A stretch of 35,657 nucleotides of DNA from Marinobacter sp. (GCF_014859525.1 NZ_JACUUB010000028.1:1-35657), one strand, 5' to 3'. Shown: positions 6,797 to 15,149, numbered from the stretch's first letter. The notes: generated by a model from the sequence alone, not told the origin. Numbers and translations: made by a program.

Positions 6797-8536
6797 TCAA
6801 CCCGCAGGAATGAACCGGCCATAACCCATCTCCCGCCCTAATGCGGGAGCCACCTGTTCGTCATCCACCGCCAGCTTGCCGTTGATCAGCACGGTTTTCA
6901 CGATACCGGGGTTACGGTTAACCAGGCGCTGAAGGTCGAAATTCTCCATGTCACCCCAGTGCACCTGTTCCAGGTTCTGGTTAAATCCTGAGGGGTCCAG
7001 CACCACCACGTCGGCCCGGTCTCCTTCCCGGATTTTCCCGGCGTCGATACCAAACCAGTCGGCCTGGTCGCCGGTCAGGCGATGCACCGCCTGCTCCATG
7101 GTCATGATCGGGTCGCCCTCCTCAACGGATTCATGCACCAGTTTCAGCATGCGCAGCGGCAGGTTGTAGAACGCCATATTGCGGATATGAGCACCGGCGT
7201 CGCTGAAGGTAATGAGAGAGCGAGGATCTTTCACGATTCGCTTAAGCACCGGTTTACGGTGATTGCCCACGGTGGTGTACCAGCGGATTTTCTTACCGAA
7301 CTCCACCACCAGGTCCAGGAACAGATCCACCACGTGAACCCCCCGGGCCTTGGCCACTTCCTCAAAGTTCTTGCCGATCAGGGACTGGTCCGGGCAGTCG
7401 ATAATCATGGCGTCGCCAAAGTCACGTTGCCACACCCTGGGGCTCAGTTTTTCGCCGTAGAACTTACGGAACTTACGCCGGTACGCCTCGTCTTTGAGGA
7501 GTTCGTTGCGCTCAACCGCGTCTTTCAGGTCCAGGGCCATTTCGCCGGCGCCGAATTCTTCAAAAAACACCACATCGATGCCGTCGGCATACACCGTGAA
7601 CGGCGTAGGCAACACCTGCCAGCGGAAATCCCCTCGTAACGCATTGGTAAACAACGAGGTCAGGCGGGTCAGGTTGGTGAGGTAGGCACTGCCTTTAAGA
7701 TCCATCTGGCTGATCAGTGTCGTCTTCAGGGGCCGGCGCAACCAACCCAGGCATTCGCGCACGTACTGCAGAATCTGTAGCGGCGTGGCGGCATTCGGAG
7801 CCCCCTGATGCACACGATTATACTGGCGCACGAGCCTGTTCAGGCGCGCTACCTCTTTCCATTTAGCATAAGTGCTGGGCAGGCTCTTGGACCACTCCCG
7901 GTCGCCGTCCACCTTGTCCCATTTCAGGCACATGGTGGAGAGCCCCAGAAAGCCCTCATCCAGAGCCTCTTTGAGTAACCTTTCCATGGTTTGCATTTCT
8001 TCTTCGGTGGGCTGAGTCGCCAGGTCCGTGGCCCGGCTGAGCCCCATCACCCCTACCCGCAGGTCGCTGTGGCCCAGAAAACTGATCACGTTTGGCCCCA
8101 GCGGCACCTGTTTGACATGCTCCACCCACTGTTTGGGGGTAGACCAGGTTTTGTGTTCCTTCAGAATCGGCAGCACCCGTTCCCGAGGCACGGTTTCCAC
8201 CCGGGTGAAAATGTCGGAAGCGTCTTCGTAATCGCTACAAATCATACTCAGGGAACAGCTTCCAACCAGCACGGTGGTTACACCATGGCGCACGGATTCG
8301 GACAAACTCGGGCTAACCAGTAATTCAGCATCGTAATGGGTGTGGGTATCTAGAAAGCCCGGCGTCACCCACTTGCCAGTGGCATCCACCACACGGTCGG
8401 CCTGAGCATGATCGATGGCCTCATCAGTGACCTTGGCAACTCGGCCATCCTTGACCGCCAGATTGCGGATGGAAGACGGGGCGCCGGTGCCGTCAAAATA
8501 CCGGCCGCCTTCAATGATGAAGTCGTACTGAGCCAT
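6797..8536 (-). CDS. Amidohydrolase, N-acyl-D-amino-acid deacylase-like
   Basis: 579 aa. The N-terminal beta region ends in VDATGKWVTPGFLDTHTHYD, whose H65-x-H67 binds metal. A later metal site lies in FLGHSDLR, and the last catalytic Asp is in TFSDAGAH. The C-terminus RADVVVLDP and VKTVLINGKL returns to the small beta domain. This layout is that of the D-aminoacylase (N-acyl-D-amino-acid deacylase) branch of the amidohydrolase superfamily. True D-aminoacylases are somewhat shorter (~480 aa), so the substrate may differ. The ATG at 8536 has AAGGGA nine bases upstream and gives the family N-terminus. It stands alone. Confidence 0.85.
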   Translation of the reverse strand: MAQYDFIIEGGRYFDGTGAPSSIRNLAVKDGRVAKVTDEAIDHAQADRVVDATGKWVTPGFLDTHTHYDAELLVSPSLSESVRHGVTTVLVGSCSLSMICSDYEDASDIFTRVETVPRERVLPILKEHKTWSTPKQWVEHVKQVPLGPNVISFLGHSDLRVGVMGLSRATDLATQPTEEEMQTMERLLKEALDEGFLGLSTMCLKWDKVDGDREWSKSLPSTYAKWKEVARLNRLVRQYNRVHQGAPNAATPLQILQYVRECLGWLRRPLKTTLISQMDLKGSAYLTNLTRLTSLFTNALRGDFRWQVLPTPFTVYADGIDVVFFEEFGAGEMALDLKDAVERNELLKDEAYRRKFRKFYGEKLSPRVWQRDFGDAMIIDCPDQSLIGKNFEEVAKARGVHVVDLFLDLVVEFGKKIRWYTTVGNHRKPVLKRIVKDPRSLITFSDAGAHIRNMAFYNLPLRMLKLVHESVEEGDPIMTMEQAVHRLTGDQADWFGIDAGKIREGDRADVVVLDPSGFNQNLEQVHWGDMENFDLQRLVNRNPGIVKTVLINGKLAVDDEQVAPALGREMGYGRFIPAG

Positions 8537-8666
8537 AGCGGTATTCCCTTTCACTCGTCTTATTCTTGTCAGACCTTTGACCAGCATCGATCGCAGCGTG
8601 CTTCGTTCTGGTCTGGGAACACTCAGGATAGCTCAAATACATGCCGTTAGCGCTGCAAAACGGGCC

Positions 8667-8818
8667 TCAGAATATCAACGTCAACCCGCCAATAAACAGC
8701 GCGAGCAGAATCGACAAGCCTATCAAGGAATGCCAATGCTGCTGTCCATCAAACGACTGAACCTATCCAGCCGTTTCAAGGTAGCCCGTTGCTGAGCTTC
8801 AGTGGGTTGCTTCGCCAT
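8667..8818 (-). pseudogene. Decayed DUF4112 gene remnant
   Basis: From an ATG at 8818, with GGAG in good position, the frame reads 31 residues including LKRLDRFSRLMDSSIGIP and then stops. This is the N-terminus of DUF4112 proteins, which continue with a G-x-R-x-G-L-D segment and two membrane helices. Immediately after, a shifted frame encodes a hydrophobic stretch IGLSILLALFIGGLTLIF ending at 8667. A frameshift and a large internal deletion therefore seem to have removed most of a ~120-160 aa gene. The rest of 8537-8854 shows no gene. Confidence 0.5.
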
Positions 8819-8854
8819 GCTCGCTCCAAACGCTATTCTGCGGATAAAGCCCGA

Positions 8855-9286
8855 TTACTTGGCCATCAATCCAACATAGGCTACGGTGAAGGCGGTTTCC
8901 TGGAAGGCTTTCAAACCGGTCTCCTCAAAGTGTATCGGTAGCGGGTTGGCGGCCAGAGTGGATTTGATCAGCGCAGGAGGAAGCAATCTGACTTCCAGGT
9001 CCGGGTCGGCAATCAGCTGTATCGTCGCCTCCAGCTTGAAGCTGATGGCACCGCCAGCAAATTTCCCTTTGGGCATGCGTTCCTTGATCGCAACGCGAGT
9101 TACCTCATGCTCCGCCATCAATTCCGCAAACGCAGTCTGGAACTGCTCCAAATCTTCGCGCGTGTGATTTTTGCTCAACGACAGCTTACGCACCTTGCTC
9201 TCCAACAGGCTGATTTGCCCGCGGTCCAGCTTCAGCAAACACACCACCGCATCGCTACCCGTCAGTTCCACTCCGCAAATAATCAT
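8855..9286 (-). CDS. DUF3010 family protein
   Basis: 143 aa, close to full family length. It begins MIICGVELTGSDAVVCLL, a beta strand and Glu/Gly turn resembling RuvC/RNase H-like folds. It contains IKERMPKGKFAGGAISFKLEATIQL and ends GLKAFQETAFTVAYVGL, the pattern of DUF3010. Function is unknown; a nuclease-like fold is only suggested by the first strand. GGGGATGCG precedes the ATG. The gene lies 19 bases after the SEC-C protein gene and is likely in its transcript. Confidence 0.85.
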   Translation of the reverse strand: MIICGVELTGSDAVVCLLKLDRGQISLLESKVRKLSLSKNHTREDLEQFQTAFAELMAEHEVTRVAIKERMPKGKFAGGAISFKLEATIQLIADPDLEVRLLPPALIKSTLAANPLPIHFEETGLKAFQETAFTVAYVGLMAK

Positions 9287-9305
9287 CGCATCCCCATTTT
9301 TACGC

Positions 9306-9650
9306 TCAGCCGCAGCACTTCTTGAATTTCAGACCACTGCCACAGGCGCAAGGATCGTTACGAGAAGGTGCTTTTGTTTTCGTGACGGTGTCGGGTTTTT
9401 CCAGCAGAACGGTCAACTCGGCAATGGATTCAACGGCGCCCTCACGGGTATCAACCGTGATGCTCGCATAGAGCCCGGCTTCGGCTACCTGGGCCTCAAT
9501 TTCTTGCTTACGCGCCTCACTGGTCACCGCCAGGTTCAGCGGGAACTTTTTGCTACCACTCTTCTGACTGGCATTGGTCTTGAACCCGCCATAGGCCGTG
9601 TGATGCTGACGAGCGTCTTGCCGGCCTTTAAAGAAAAATTTGTCTGACAT
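9306..9650 (-). CDS. SEC-C metal-binding motif protein, PBPRA1643 family
   Basis: 114 aa. The N-terminus MSDKFFFKGRQDARQHHTAYGG is characteristic of the PBPRA1643 family, and the C-terminus RNDPCACGSGLKFKKCCG is a complete SEC-C zinc motif (CxCxnCC). The same motif ends SecA, but the rest is unrelated. The middle (KQEIEAQVAEAGLYASITVDT) is a predicted alpha-beta segment. Role unknown, possibly zinc-dependent contact with ribosome or SecB-like partners by analogy with SEC-C. First gene of a two-gene unit with the DUF3010 gene. Confidence 0.9.
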   Translation of the reverse strand: MSDKFFFKGRQDARQHHTAYGGFKTNASQKSGSKKFPLNLAVTSEARKQEIEAQVAEAGLYASITVDTREGAVESIAELTVLLEKPDTVTKTKAPSRNDPCACGSGLKFKKCCG

Positions 9651-9820
9651 GCTGAAATCCTGATGAACGAAAGAGTACCCGGAGGCTCAAAACCACTGCC
9701 GGCCGCTGGGCGGAGACGTTTTAGCATGGTTATGGGGCTGAATATATAGGCAGAAGTGCAACCGTCTAAACTGAACAGAGCAAACATCTGAGAGGTGATC
9801 AACTCTTTACAGGTCGCACT

Positions 9821-10531
9821 TCAGCGTAACAAACGCGCTTTTGCCTCATTGATACGTGCAGCAAGGTAGTTGCTGCCGCCACGATCCGGGTGCATCTTCT
9901 GCATCATTCGGCGGTGCGCCTGAATGATCTCTTCCCGGCTGGCGCCAGACTGCAAACCAAGAATATCCAACGCTTCGTTCTCAGTGAGCGGACCACCGGA
10001 ATGGGAGCGATCACCGGAATGCTCGCCGTCGGTATCAGGCTGATCGTCTACGCGCCACGAATCTCCAAACCGGCGATCCAGATAGGTCTCCAGCAATCGC
10101 GCAGAATCTTCATCCTGCTTCCGGCAATAACGTAACAGTTCAATGAACTCACTCTCACTCAAATCAGCCAGGTCCCGGTCAGTCATCGGGCCTTTCAGGA
10201 TTTTGCCGCTCATGGTTCCGGAGTCATGATCCAGACTCATCGCCAGGATTTCGCTGGACACATGGGACTGGTTACCCGGCGTAGCTTTTGCGCCACCCGC
10301 TGCACGCCCCAGCAACAAAGAGGGCAATAGCCTCCGCAGCAACGGGAAAAGAAACGCTAAAAGCGCGAATAAAAAATGCAGTCGCCCGGTAACGGCCATC
10401 AGAACCAACAAGCCGGTGCCGGCCATCAAGACCAGTTTGATAATCGCGGGCTTGCGTTGACTGGCCGGTTGATTGCTCAGCCAAAACCACGCAACAACCG
10501 ACAGCACGATAACCAATAACGTTAATGGCAC
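9821..10531 (-). CDS. Membrane-anchored J-domain (DnaJ-like) protein
   Basis: 236 aa. Two or three hydrophobic segments occupy about 2-70 (MPLTLLVIVLSVVAWFWL, then LVLMAGTGLLVLMAVTG and FLFALLAFLFPLL). A polar linker follows, and a C-terminal J domain runs from about 172, with helix II REEIIQAHRRMMQKM, the HPD motif in HPDRGGS and the final helix. A J domain at the C-terminus behind membrane helices resembles Tim14/PAM18 or DjlC-type co-chaperones that stimulate a DnaK-type ATPase at the membrane. The start is GTG with CGGGG upstream. It lies 38 bases behind the VWA gene and is the last member of this minus-strand run. Confidence 0.88.
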   Translation of the reverse strand: MPLTLLVIVLSVVAWFWLSNQPASQRKPAIIKLVLMAGTGLLVLMAVTGRLHFLFALLAFLFPLLRRLLPSLLLGRAAGGAKATPGNQSHVSSEILAMSLDHDSGTMSGKILKGPMTDRDLADLSESEFIELLRYCRKQDEDSARLLETYLDRRFGDSWRVDDQPDTDGEHSGDRSHSGGPLTENEALDILGLQSGASREEIIQAHRRMMQKMHPDRGGSNYLAARINEAKARLLR

Positions 10532-10569
10532 TCAGATACCCCGGGCTCTTCGTTGAATTGGCACAAGCG

Positions 10570-11265
10570 TTAGCGAACCTGTTGGGTCAGGCGCTTTACT
10601 TCCGGAGAACTTCGGCTGGAAAAATCCCGCAAAGCCTTGGCGCCCCCGGAAGCATAGACCGCAACCGCCGCCATAAGATCCTTGAGCATTTGTGGGCTGT
10701 TACGATCAAAAGGCGCATAGGCACCTCCAGACAACTGACTCACCTGTTGGAAAACCGCCTGGGCATGGGCATCAGCACCTTCATGAAACATAAACACCGG
10801 AGTTCGAAGCATGCCCAGTTCACCGGCGGTATGGCACAACTCATCCACCGGCTCCTCGCAACAATCGCCAATAAATACCACCGCCTTAATGGCTTCTGCG
10901 CGGGTTTCTTTGACCGCGTGCGCCAACACTCGGCTGATCTGGGTACGACCACCCAGGCAAGACACGCCGTTCATCAGGTTCAGCAGCTTCTCGGTCTCGG
11001 TCACAAACCCCGTTGCTTTGAATTCGCCATAACCACGATAGTAACAGAGCTGGATAGCCAGCCCGCCCAGGTCTTTAGTTGCCAGGAACAGCTCACTCTG
11101 CAAGTGGCAGGCTTGATCCCAGGTCGCTTCCCGGCTCGCGGTGGCATCCAACGCAAAGATAAGCCGGCCCTGCGCATTTCCCTGTTGGGGTAACGTCCTA
11201 ACCTTGTTGATAAACTGATCAATGCTTTGTCTATCAGACCTGGCGCGCAGCTCTTTATCCGACAT
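10570..11265 (-). CDS. von Willebrand factor A (VWA) domain protein
   Basis: 231 aa, almost entirely one VWA domain. The MIDAS loop is FALDATASREATWD, a D-x-T-x-S variant of DxSxS. KAVVFIGDCCEE carries the later MIDAS Asp, and GLAIQLCYYRG lies between. No signal or membrane segment is visible, so it is cytoplasmic. Proteins of this type act as metal-dependent protein-binding modules, for example with AAA+ ATPases or in Ter stress systems. Here its immediate partners are a 59-aa membrane protein (9 bases upstream) and a membrane J protein (downstream). GAGGTGG overlapping the upstream stop is its ribosome site. Confidence 0.88.
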   Translation of the reverse strand: MSDKELRARSDRQSIDQFINKVRTLPQQGNAQGRLIFALDATASREATWDQACHLQSELFLATKDLGGLAIQLCYYRGYGEFKATGFVTETEKLLNLMNGVSCLGGRTQISRVLAHAVKETRAEAIKAVVFIGDCCEEPVDELCHTAGELGMLRTPVFMFHEGADAHAQAVFQQVSQLSGGAYAPFDRNSPQMLKDLMAAVAVYASGGAKALRDFSSRSSPEVKRLTQQVR

Positions 11266-11274
11266 AAGCCCACC

Positions 11275-11454
11275 TCATGCGAAGTAATGCCGAAATAACT
11301 GCAGCACCAGAGCCACCGCCATTAACGGTATAAGCCACTTCGATATTGTGCTGTAGTCCCGGCTTTCACCCTTGGGGGCGTATTTCTCAATCATTGGAAC
11401 AATAACGATCAGTGCCAGAAAAAGAACCGCAAGAATGGTTAACAGGACACCCAT
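11275..11454 (-). CDS. 59-aa two-helix membrane protein
   Basis: The translation has two hydrophobic helices, VLLTILAVLFLALIVIVPMI near the start and WLIPLMAVALVLQLF near the end, joined by a polar loop EKYAPKGESRDYS. The ATG lies six bases after the stop of the NADAR gene, and its GGAGG ribosome site is inside the last codons of that gene, so translation is probably coupled. Its own TGA overlaps the ribosome site region of the VWA gene. The packing supports a real gene. Family not recognised; it may recruit the VWA protein to the membrane. Confidence 0.75.
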   Translation of the reverse strand: MGVLLTILAVLFLALIVIVPMIEKYAPKGESRDYSTISKWLIPLMAVALVLQLFRHYFA

Positions 11455-11460
11455 GATTCT

Positions 11461-11925
11461 TTACTCCTCCCGCAACTTGGCACGAACCCTCATCAAGACT
11501 TCGCCGTACCGGTTTTTTCCCCGACGATCACGACCGCAGCCCCAAAAGTAATCGAAGTTGCTGTTTTCCATAATCTTCTGCTGGCCCGTTTTGAGCAACT
11601 CTTCCGCCAGGTGGGAGTAGGTGCGGCAGCGTACGTACACACCCCGGGTCATCACGGTCTCACGCACTTGCTTCCAGTCACGCCGCAGGCTTTTATGGCG
11701 TTTTCGGCCCAGCTTTCTTGCCAATACGGGCGTCGCCGCAGCACGTATCATTTCTTGCCGGGCTTCGTCGGTAAATTTCATACCCTGGAAGTAGTGTTCG
11801 AGTGTGGGCCAGGTTTTGCCCTCCAACTCAAAACTGAACGCCGCAAAGGTACCGAACGAATTATCCGGATCGGCTCGCGAAACAAACACATCGTTTTCGC
11901 TGCCTTCGGGTGAGAAAAGAGACAT
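11461..11925 (-). CDS. NADAR family protein (DUF1768, YbiA-like)
   Basis: 154 aa from the ATG at 11925. NADAR hallmarks are ELEGKTWPTLEHYFQGMKF, a GRKRHKSLRRDWKQVRETVM segment, LLKTGQQKIMENSNFDYFWGCG and KNRYGEVLMRVR. Members are N-glycosidases that act on ADP-ribosyl or riboflavin-pathway intermediates, and some remove ADP-ribose from guanine opposite DarT toxins. No DarT-like gene is adjacent. An in-frame start at 12012 would add 29 residues that do not resemble the family, so the later ATG is preferred, although its ribosome site is weak. It is the first of three tightly packed genes. Confidence 0.85.
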   Translation of the reverse strand: MSLFSPEGSENDVFVSRADPDNSFGTFAAFSFELEGKTWPTLEHYFQGMKFTDEARQEMIRAAATPVLARKLGRKRHKSLRRDWKQVRETVMTRGVYVRCRTYSHLAEELLKTGQQKIMENSNFDYFWGCGRDRRGKNRYGEVLMRVRAKLREE

Positions 11926-12027
11926 AACTGCAACCACTTGATGAAGTATGCAATCAGTGTAACCAAACCCTGCTTTCAGATCATCCGGTTGCGCCATACC
12001 CCAGGTATCCAAAACGGCAATGCCAAC

Positions 12028-12483
12028 TCACCCCGCTAACGCGGCGCGAACCTTCTTGCTCAGCTGCCCCATATCGACCCGACCCGTGACTTGTGGACGC
12101 AGCTCATTCATCACGCCACCCATGTCCTGCATACCCTGGGCGCCAGTGGCAGTGATAGCGGCACGAATCAGGCCGTCCAGTTCTTCTTCAGACAGTGCAG
12201 CAGGCATAAACTCTTCAATGATCACCATTTCTGCCCTCTCCTTGTCGCCCAGCTCCTGGCGACCGGCGGCATCGTACTGACTGGCGGCGTCACGGCGCTG
12301 TTTGAGCATCTTGTCCAGCACTTTCAAAACATCGTCGTCACTCAGCTCACGGCGTTCATCAATCTCAATCTGTTTCACTGCTGCCTGCGCCATACGCAAA
12401 GTGACCAGCCGGATTTTATCCTTGCTCCGCATTGCATCTTTAACCGCGTTGCCCAGTTGTTCCTTAAGTGGTGATTCCGCCAT
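12028..12483 (-). CDS. yqeY: GatB/YqeY domain protein
   Basis: 151 aa, all alpha-helical, with MRSKDKIRLVTLRMAQAAVKQIEID near the start and EEFMPAALSEEELDGLI followed by GAQGMQDMGGVM towards the end. This is the stand-alone YqeY protein, which shares the tail domain of the GatB amidotransferase subunit and probably binds tRNA or tRNA-modifying enzymes. In many gammaproteobacteria yqeY follows rpsU in the dnaG/rpoD cluster; neither is here. GAGG precedes the ATG. Divergent from the patatin gene. Confidence 0.92.
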   Translation of the reverse strand: MAESPLKEQLGNAVKDAMRSKDKIRLVTLRMAQAAVKQIEIDERRELSDDDVLKVLDKMLKQRRDAASQYDAAGRQELGDKERAEMVIIEEFMPAALSEEELDGLIRAAITATGAQGMQDMGGVMNELRPQVTGRVDMGQLSKKVRAALAG

Positions 12484-12495
12484 ACTCGACCTCTA

Positions 12496-12524
12496 TTGTC
12501 TTAAATTTCAAACGTTCATTTAAT
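12496..12524 (+). promoter_or_regulatory. Candidate promoter for the patatin-like gene
   Basis: TTGTCT at 12496-12501 and TTTAAT at 12519-12524 are 17 bases apart in the AT-rich stretch between the divergent yqeY and patatin genes. They match the sigma-70 consensus at four and five positions. The patatin start codon is 21 bases further on. Confidence 0.4.
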
Positions 12525-12545
12525 AACATAATCGGGCGCTCATGC

Positions 12546-13418
12546 ATGAAACTCAACCCCTTTAATACCCGCATCGGCCTTGCTCTGGGCGGCGGTGCCG
12601 CCAAGGGCATTGCTCACATCGGCGTTCTCAAAGCCTTTGAAGATGAGCAAATTCCGATTCATTGCATTTCGGGTACCAGTGCAGGGGCGCTGATTGCCAG
12701 TTATCACGCTTTCGGCCGCCCGGCAGAGTCCATTCTGTCCATTTGTTCAACACTTAACCTGTCGAAGATTATCAACTTTACCTTCGAGCGTGGCGGCCTG
12801 TTCAACACCAAAGCCATTCGGGACATGATCCACAGGGATCTTGGCGACGTCCGGATCGAAGACGCCGACATTCCCCTGGCCATCTGCGCCACAGATATCG
12901 AAACCGGCGAACAGCTGATCTTCAAAAAGGGAAACCTCGCGGATGCGGTATGCGCGTCCATGGCGGTGCCAGGCCTGTTTGTGCCCGTAGAGGTCGATGG
13001 CAGGATTCTGGTGGACGGCGGATTGGTTGAAAACGTTCCGATATCGCCGCTGGCGAAAATGGGCGCAGGCATTACCGTGGCCATTGATCTGAGCCACGTT
13101 AGCCGTTACCCGAAACCGAAAGATACGTTTGATGTGATCAGCAACGCCATCAACATCGGCATCGATTTTAATACCCGCAAGCAACTGAAGAAGGCAGACA
13201 TCGCGGTCCTGCTGGACTTAAGCCGCTACAGCCTTACCGACAACTCCGATTGTGTAGACGAGCTTTATCTGGAAGGCTACCACCCCATGAAGAAAAAAAT
13301 TCGCCAGGTGCTCTGGTACAAGCGGATGCATACGATTATCAGCGTATCCAAAGCAGCCGGAGCCGTGCTGCCCTTTAAGGTGCCAGAAATAATCAAAGAT
13401 CGTAAACGCTCAAATTAA
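12546..13418 (+). CDS. Patatin-like phospholipase, RssA/NTE type
   Basis: 290 aa. The Gly-rich oxyanion loop is ALGGGAAKGIAHIGVL (residues 13-28), the nucleophile elbow is GTSAG with Ser45, and the catalytic Asp157 lies in VDGGLVENVP. This Ser-Asp dyad is the patatin signature. Length and the SMAVPGLFVPVEVDGR segment match the E. coli RssA/YchK group of NTE-like esterases. No signal peptide, so it is cytosolic. The start MKLNPFNTRIGLALGGG is chosen at 12546; an in-frame ATG at 12468 would overlap yqeY. The ribosome site is weak. Confidence 0.92.
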   Translation: MKLNPFNTRIGLALGGGAAKGIAHIGVLKAFEDEQIPIHCISGTSAGALIASYHAFGRPAESILSICSTLNLSKIINFTFERGGLFNTKAIRDMIHRDLGDVRIEDADIPLAICATDIETGEQLIFKKGNLADAVCASMAVPGLFVPVEVDGRILVDGGLVENVPISPLAKMGAGITVAIDLSHVSRYPKPKDTFDVISNAINIGIDFNTRKQLKKADIAVLLDLSRYSLTDNSDCVDELYLEGYHPMKKKIRQVLWYKRMHTIISVSKAAGAVLPFKVPEIIKDRKRSN

Positions 13419-13507
13419 ACTGATTCGGACGAGCAAGGTGAACCAAAAGGCGATTTTCAGCCTATTACTTACACCTTATAAATTTTCGCAGCGAACGGAG
13501 TTGCTAC

Positions 13508-14176
13508 ATGATTACAGTCCACCACCTCAATAATTCCCGCTCACAACGCGTTCTCTGGATGCTGGAAGAGCTGGGCGTACCCTACGAAATCAAACACTAC
13601 CAGCGTGACCCCGAGACCATGCTGGCACCGGCAAGCCTCAAAAAGGTACACCCACTGGGTAAATCACCGGTGATCACCGACGGCGATCTGGTGGTGGCAG
13701 AGTCTGGCGCCATCATCGAATATCTGGCCCACACTTATGGCAAAGACACCATGCTGCCCGAAGGCGGCGGCCAGGCCTGGCTGGATTATACTTACTGGAT
13801 GCATTACGCCGAGGGCTCTTTGATGCCGCCACTGGTCATGCGCCTGGTGTTTGAAAAAGTCAAAACCAGCCCGATGCCCTTCTTTATCCGGCCGGTGGCA
13901 AAAGGTATTTCAGACAAAACCAATCAGATTTTTATCGGCCCGATGATCAGAACGCACCTCGATTTTGTGGAAGCCCACCTGTCAAAGAACACCTGGTTTT
14001 TAGGGGACAATCTAAGCGCAGCGGATATACAAATGAGCTTCCCGCTGGAAGCCTCGGTGGCACGTGATATCGTTGGTAATACACGTCCCCATATCACCGC
14101 CTGGGTCGAACGAGTGCATGCCAGACCGGCTTACCAGAATGCGTTGAAGAAAGGCGGTGAGTACGATTTCGCCTGA
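13508..14176 (+). CDS. Glutathione S-transferase family protein
   Basis: 222 aa. An N-terminal thioredoxin-like domain (MITVHHLNNSRSQRVLWMLEELGVPYE, then HPLGKSPVITDGDLVVAESGAIIEYL with cis-Pro and the Glu-Ser glutathione contact) is followed by an all-helical domain with LGDNLSAADIQMSFPL. The Asn/Ser-rich LNNSRSQR loop supplies the catalytic Ser, as in beta- and nu-like bacterial GSTs. Substrate cannot be inferred. GGAG precedes the ATG. The TenA gene follows 36 bases after on the same strand. Confidence 0.92.
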   Translation: MITVHHLNNSRSQRVLWMLEELGVPYEIKHYQRDPETMLAPASLKKVHPLGKSPVITDGDLVVAESGAIIEYLAHTYGKDTMLPEGGGQAWLDYTYWMHYAEGSLMPPLVMRLVFEKVKTSPMPFFIRPVAKGISDKTNQIFIGPMIRTHLDFVEAHLSKNTWFLGDNLSAADIQMSFPLEASVARDIVGNTRPHITAWVERVHARPAYQNALKKGGEYDFA

Positions 14177-14212
14177 GGAAGCCGCCTCAGCAAACACCGC
14201 CTTGGAGCCTCT

Positions 14213-14881
14213 ATGCCCTACCAGTTCAAAGACCTCAAAAACGCCTGCCCCACAGAGTGGCAGGACTACATCGAACACAGTTTTGTGAAGCAGCTGGGTA
14301 ACGGCTCACTGACCCAGGAAGCGTTCCAGCACTACTTAAAGCAGGATTATCTGTTCTTGATTCAGTTTGCCAGGGCCTATGCTCTGGCGGCTTACAAAAG
14401 CCCCACCTTGACGGATCTTTTACAAGCCAAAGATGGACTGCTGGCCATTCTGGATACCGAATTAGGCTTGCACGTAAGCTATTGTAAGGAATGGGGAATC
14501 TCAGAGCAGGAACTGAATAATCTGCCAGAAGCCCGGGCCACCCTCGCCTACACCCGGTACGTGCTCGACACCGGCAACCGCGGCGACCTTCTGGATCTGC
14601 ACGTGGCGCTATCCCCCTGCATGGTGGGCTACGGTGAAATCGCCAACTGGCTGAACCAGAACGCAGATACCCTTCGAGGTGAAGCCAATCCCTATGATGC
14701 CTGGATTGCCATGTACGAGAGCGACGAGTTCCAGAGCGCCATGCAGGCAGAGATTTGCTGGCTTGATGAGCGACTGGCCGATGTCACCCCGGCCCGGTTC
14801 GAGCAACTCACTCGAATTTTTCGGGACGCCACCCGGCTGGAAATCGATTTCTGGGATATGGGGCTGAATTTGAGCGATTGA
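14213..14881 (+). CDS. tenA: TenA family thiaminase II
   Basis: 222 aa, all alpha. Family marks are FQHYLKQDYLFLIQFARAYALAAYKSP (split across 38-64; Asp45 is the pyrimidine contact), the active-site Cys136 in VALSPCMVGYGEIA and a C-terminal Glu-rich helix. TenA hydrolyses aminopyrimidine breakdown products of thiamine and so salvages HMP. No thi genes are adjacent. GGAGCC lies seven bases before the ATG. A long hairpin follows the gene. Confidence 0.92.
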   Translation: MPYQFKDLKNACPTEWQDYIEHSFVKQLGNGSLTQEAFQHYLKQDYLFLIQFARAYALAAYKSPTLTDLLQAKDGLLAILDTELGLHVSYCKEWGISEQELNNLPEARATLAYTRYVLDTGNRGDLLDLHVALSPCMVGYGEIANWLNQNADTLRGEANPYDAWIAMYESDEFQSAMQAEICWLDERLADVTPARFEQLTRIFRDATRLEIDFWDMGLNLSD

Positions 14882-14912
14882 GCCTGACGGTGCCACCCCC
14901 AAATCGTTCATC

Positions 14913-14950
14913 CAGGCAAAAGCTTTCCCTGACCGGAAGGCTTTTGCCTG
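14913..14950 (+). terminator. Terminator hairpin after tenA
   Basis: A 16-bp stem (CAGGCAAAAGCTTTCC against GGAAGGCTTTTGCCTG, with one G-T pair) encloses the 6-nt loop CTGACC. It lies about 30 bases after the tenA stop. No T-run follows on the plus strand, but the stem is long and could also stop the minus-strand small gene that ends at 14988. Confidence 0.6.
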
Positions 14951-14987
14951 CTTATCCGTTTAATGGCGCAACACACAATACTGATTT

Positions 14988-15149
14988 TTAGCTGGCTTTC
15001 AGATTAACCTGCTTTGAGCCTGAAGAAGCGTATTGCCCACTCTTACCTTTAACCACCTGTTCAACAACCCCGCCAGACTTCAAAAAAGCAGCCGTTTGCT
15101 CTTCAATCATGGCAGTTGTTAATGTCGCTTTTACGGGCTTCTTACTCAT
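14988..15149 (-). CDS. 53-aa hypothetical protein with a FLxxGG motif
   Basis: The start is the ATG at 15149 with GGAGAG six bases upstream. The protein begins with a basic MSKKPVKATLTTAMI, has a short helix EEQTAAFLKSGG, and ends in a Ser/Gly/Lys-rich tail. AFLKSGGVV recalls the short conserved core of small gammaproteobacterial regulators such as SutA, but similarity is too short to assign it. A decayed copy lies at 15802-15961 beyond the cold-shock gene. A perfect TATAAT is 49 bases upstream. Confidence 0.65.
   Translation of the reverse strand: MSKKPVKATLTTAMIEEQTAAFLKSGGVVEQVVKGKSGQYASSGSKQVNLKAS

Noticed and set aside
6947..7639. Long plus-strand frames opposite the amidohydrolase
   Set aside because: They are antisense to a gene with clear motifs, show no family pattern of their own, and lack ribosome sites.
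11461..12012. NADAR plus neighbouring gene as a DarT-NADAR toxin-antitoxin pair
   Set aside because: No adjacent protein has a DarT-like ADP-ribosyltransferase pattern; neighbours are YqeY and a small membrane protein.
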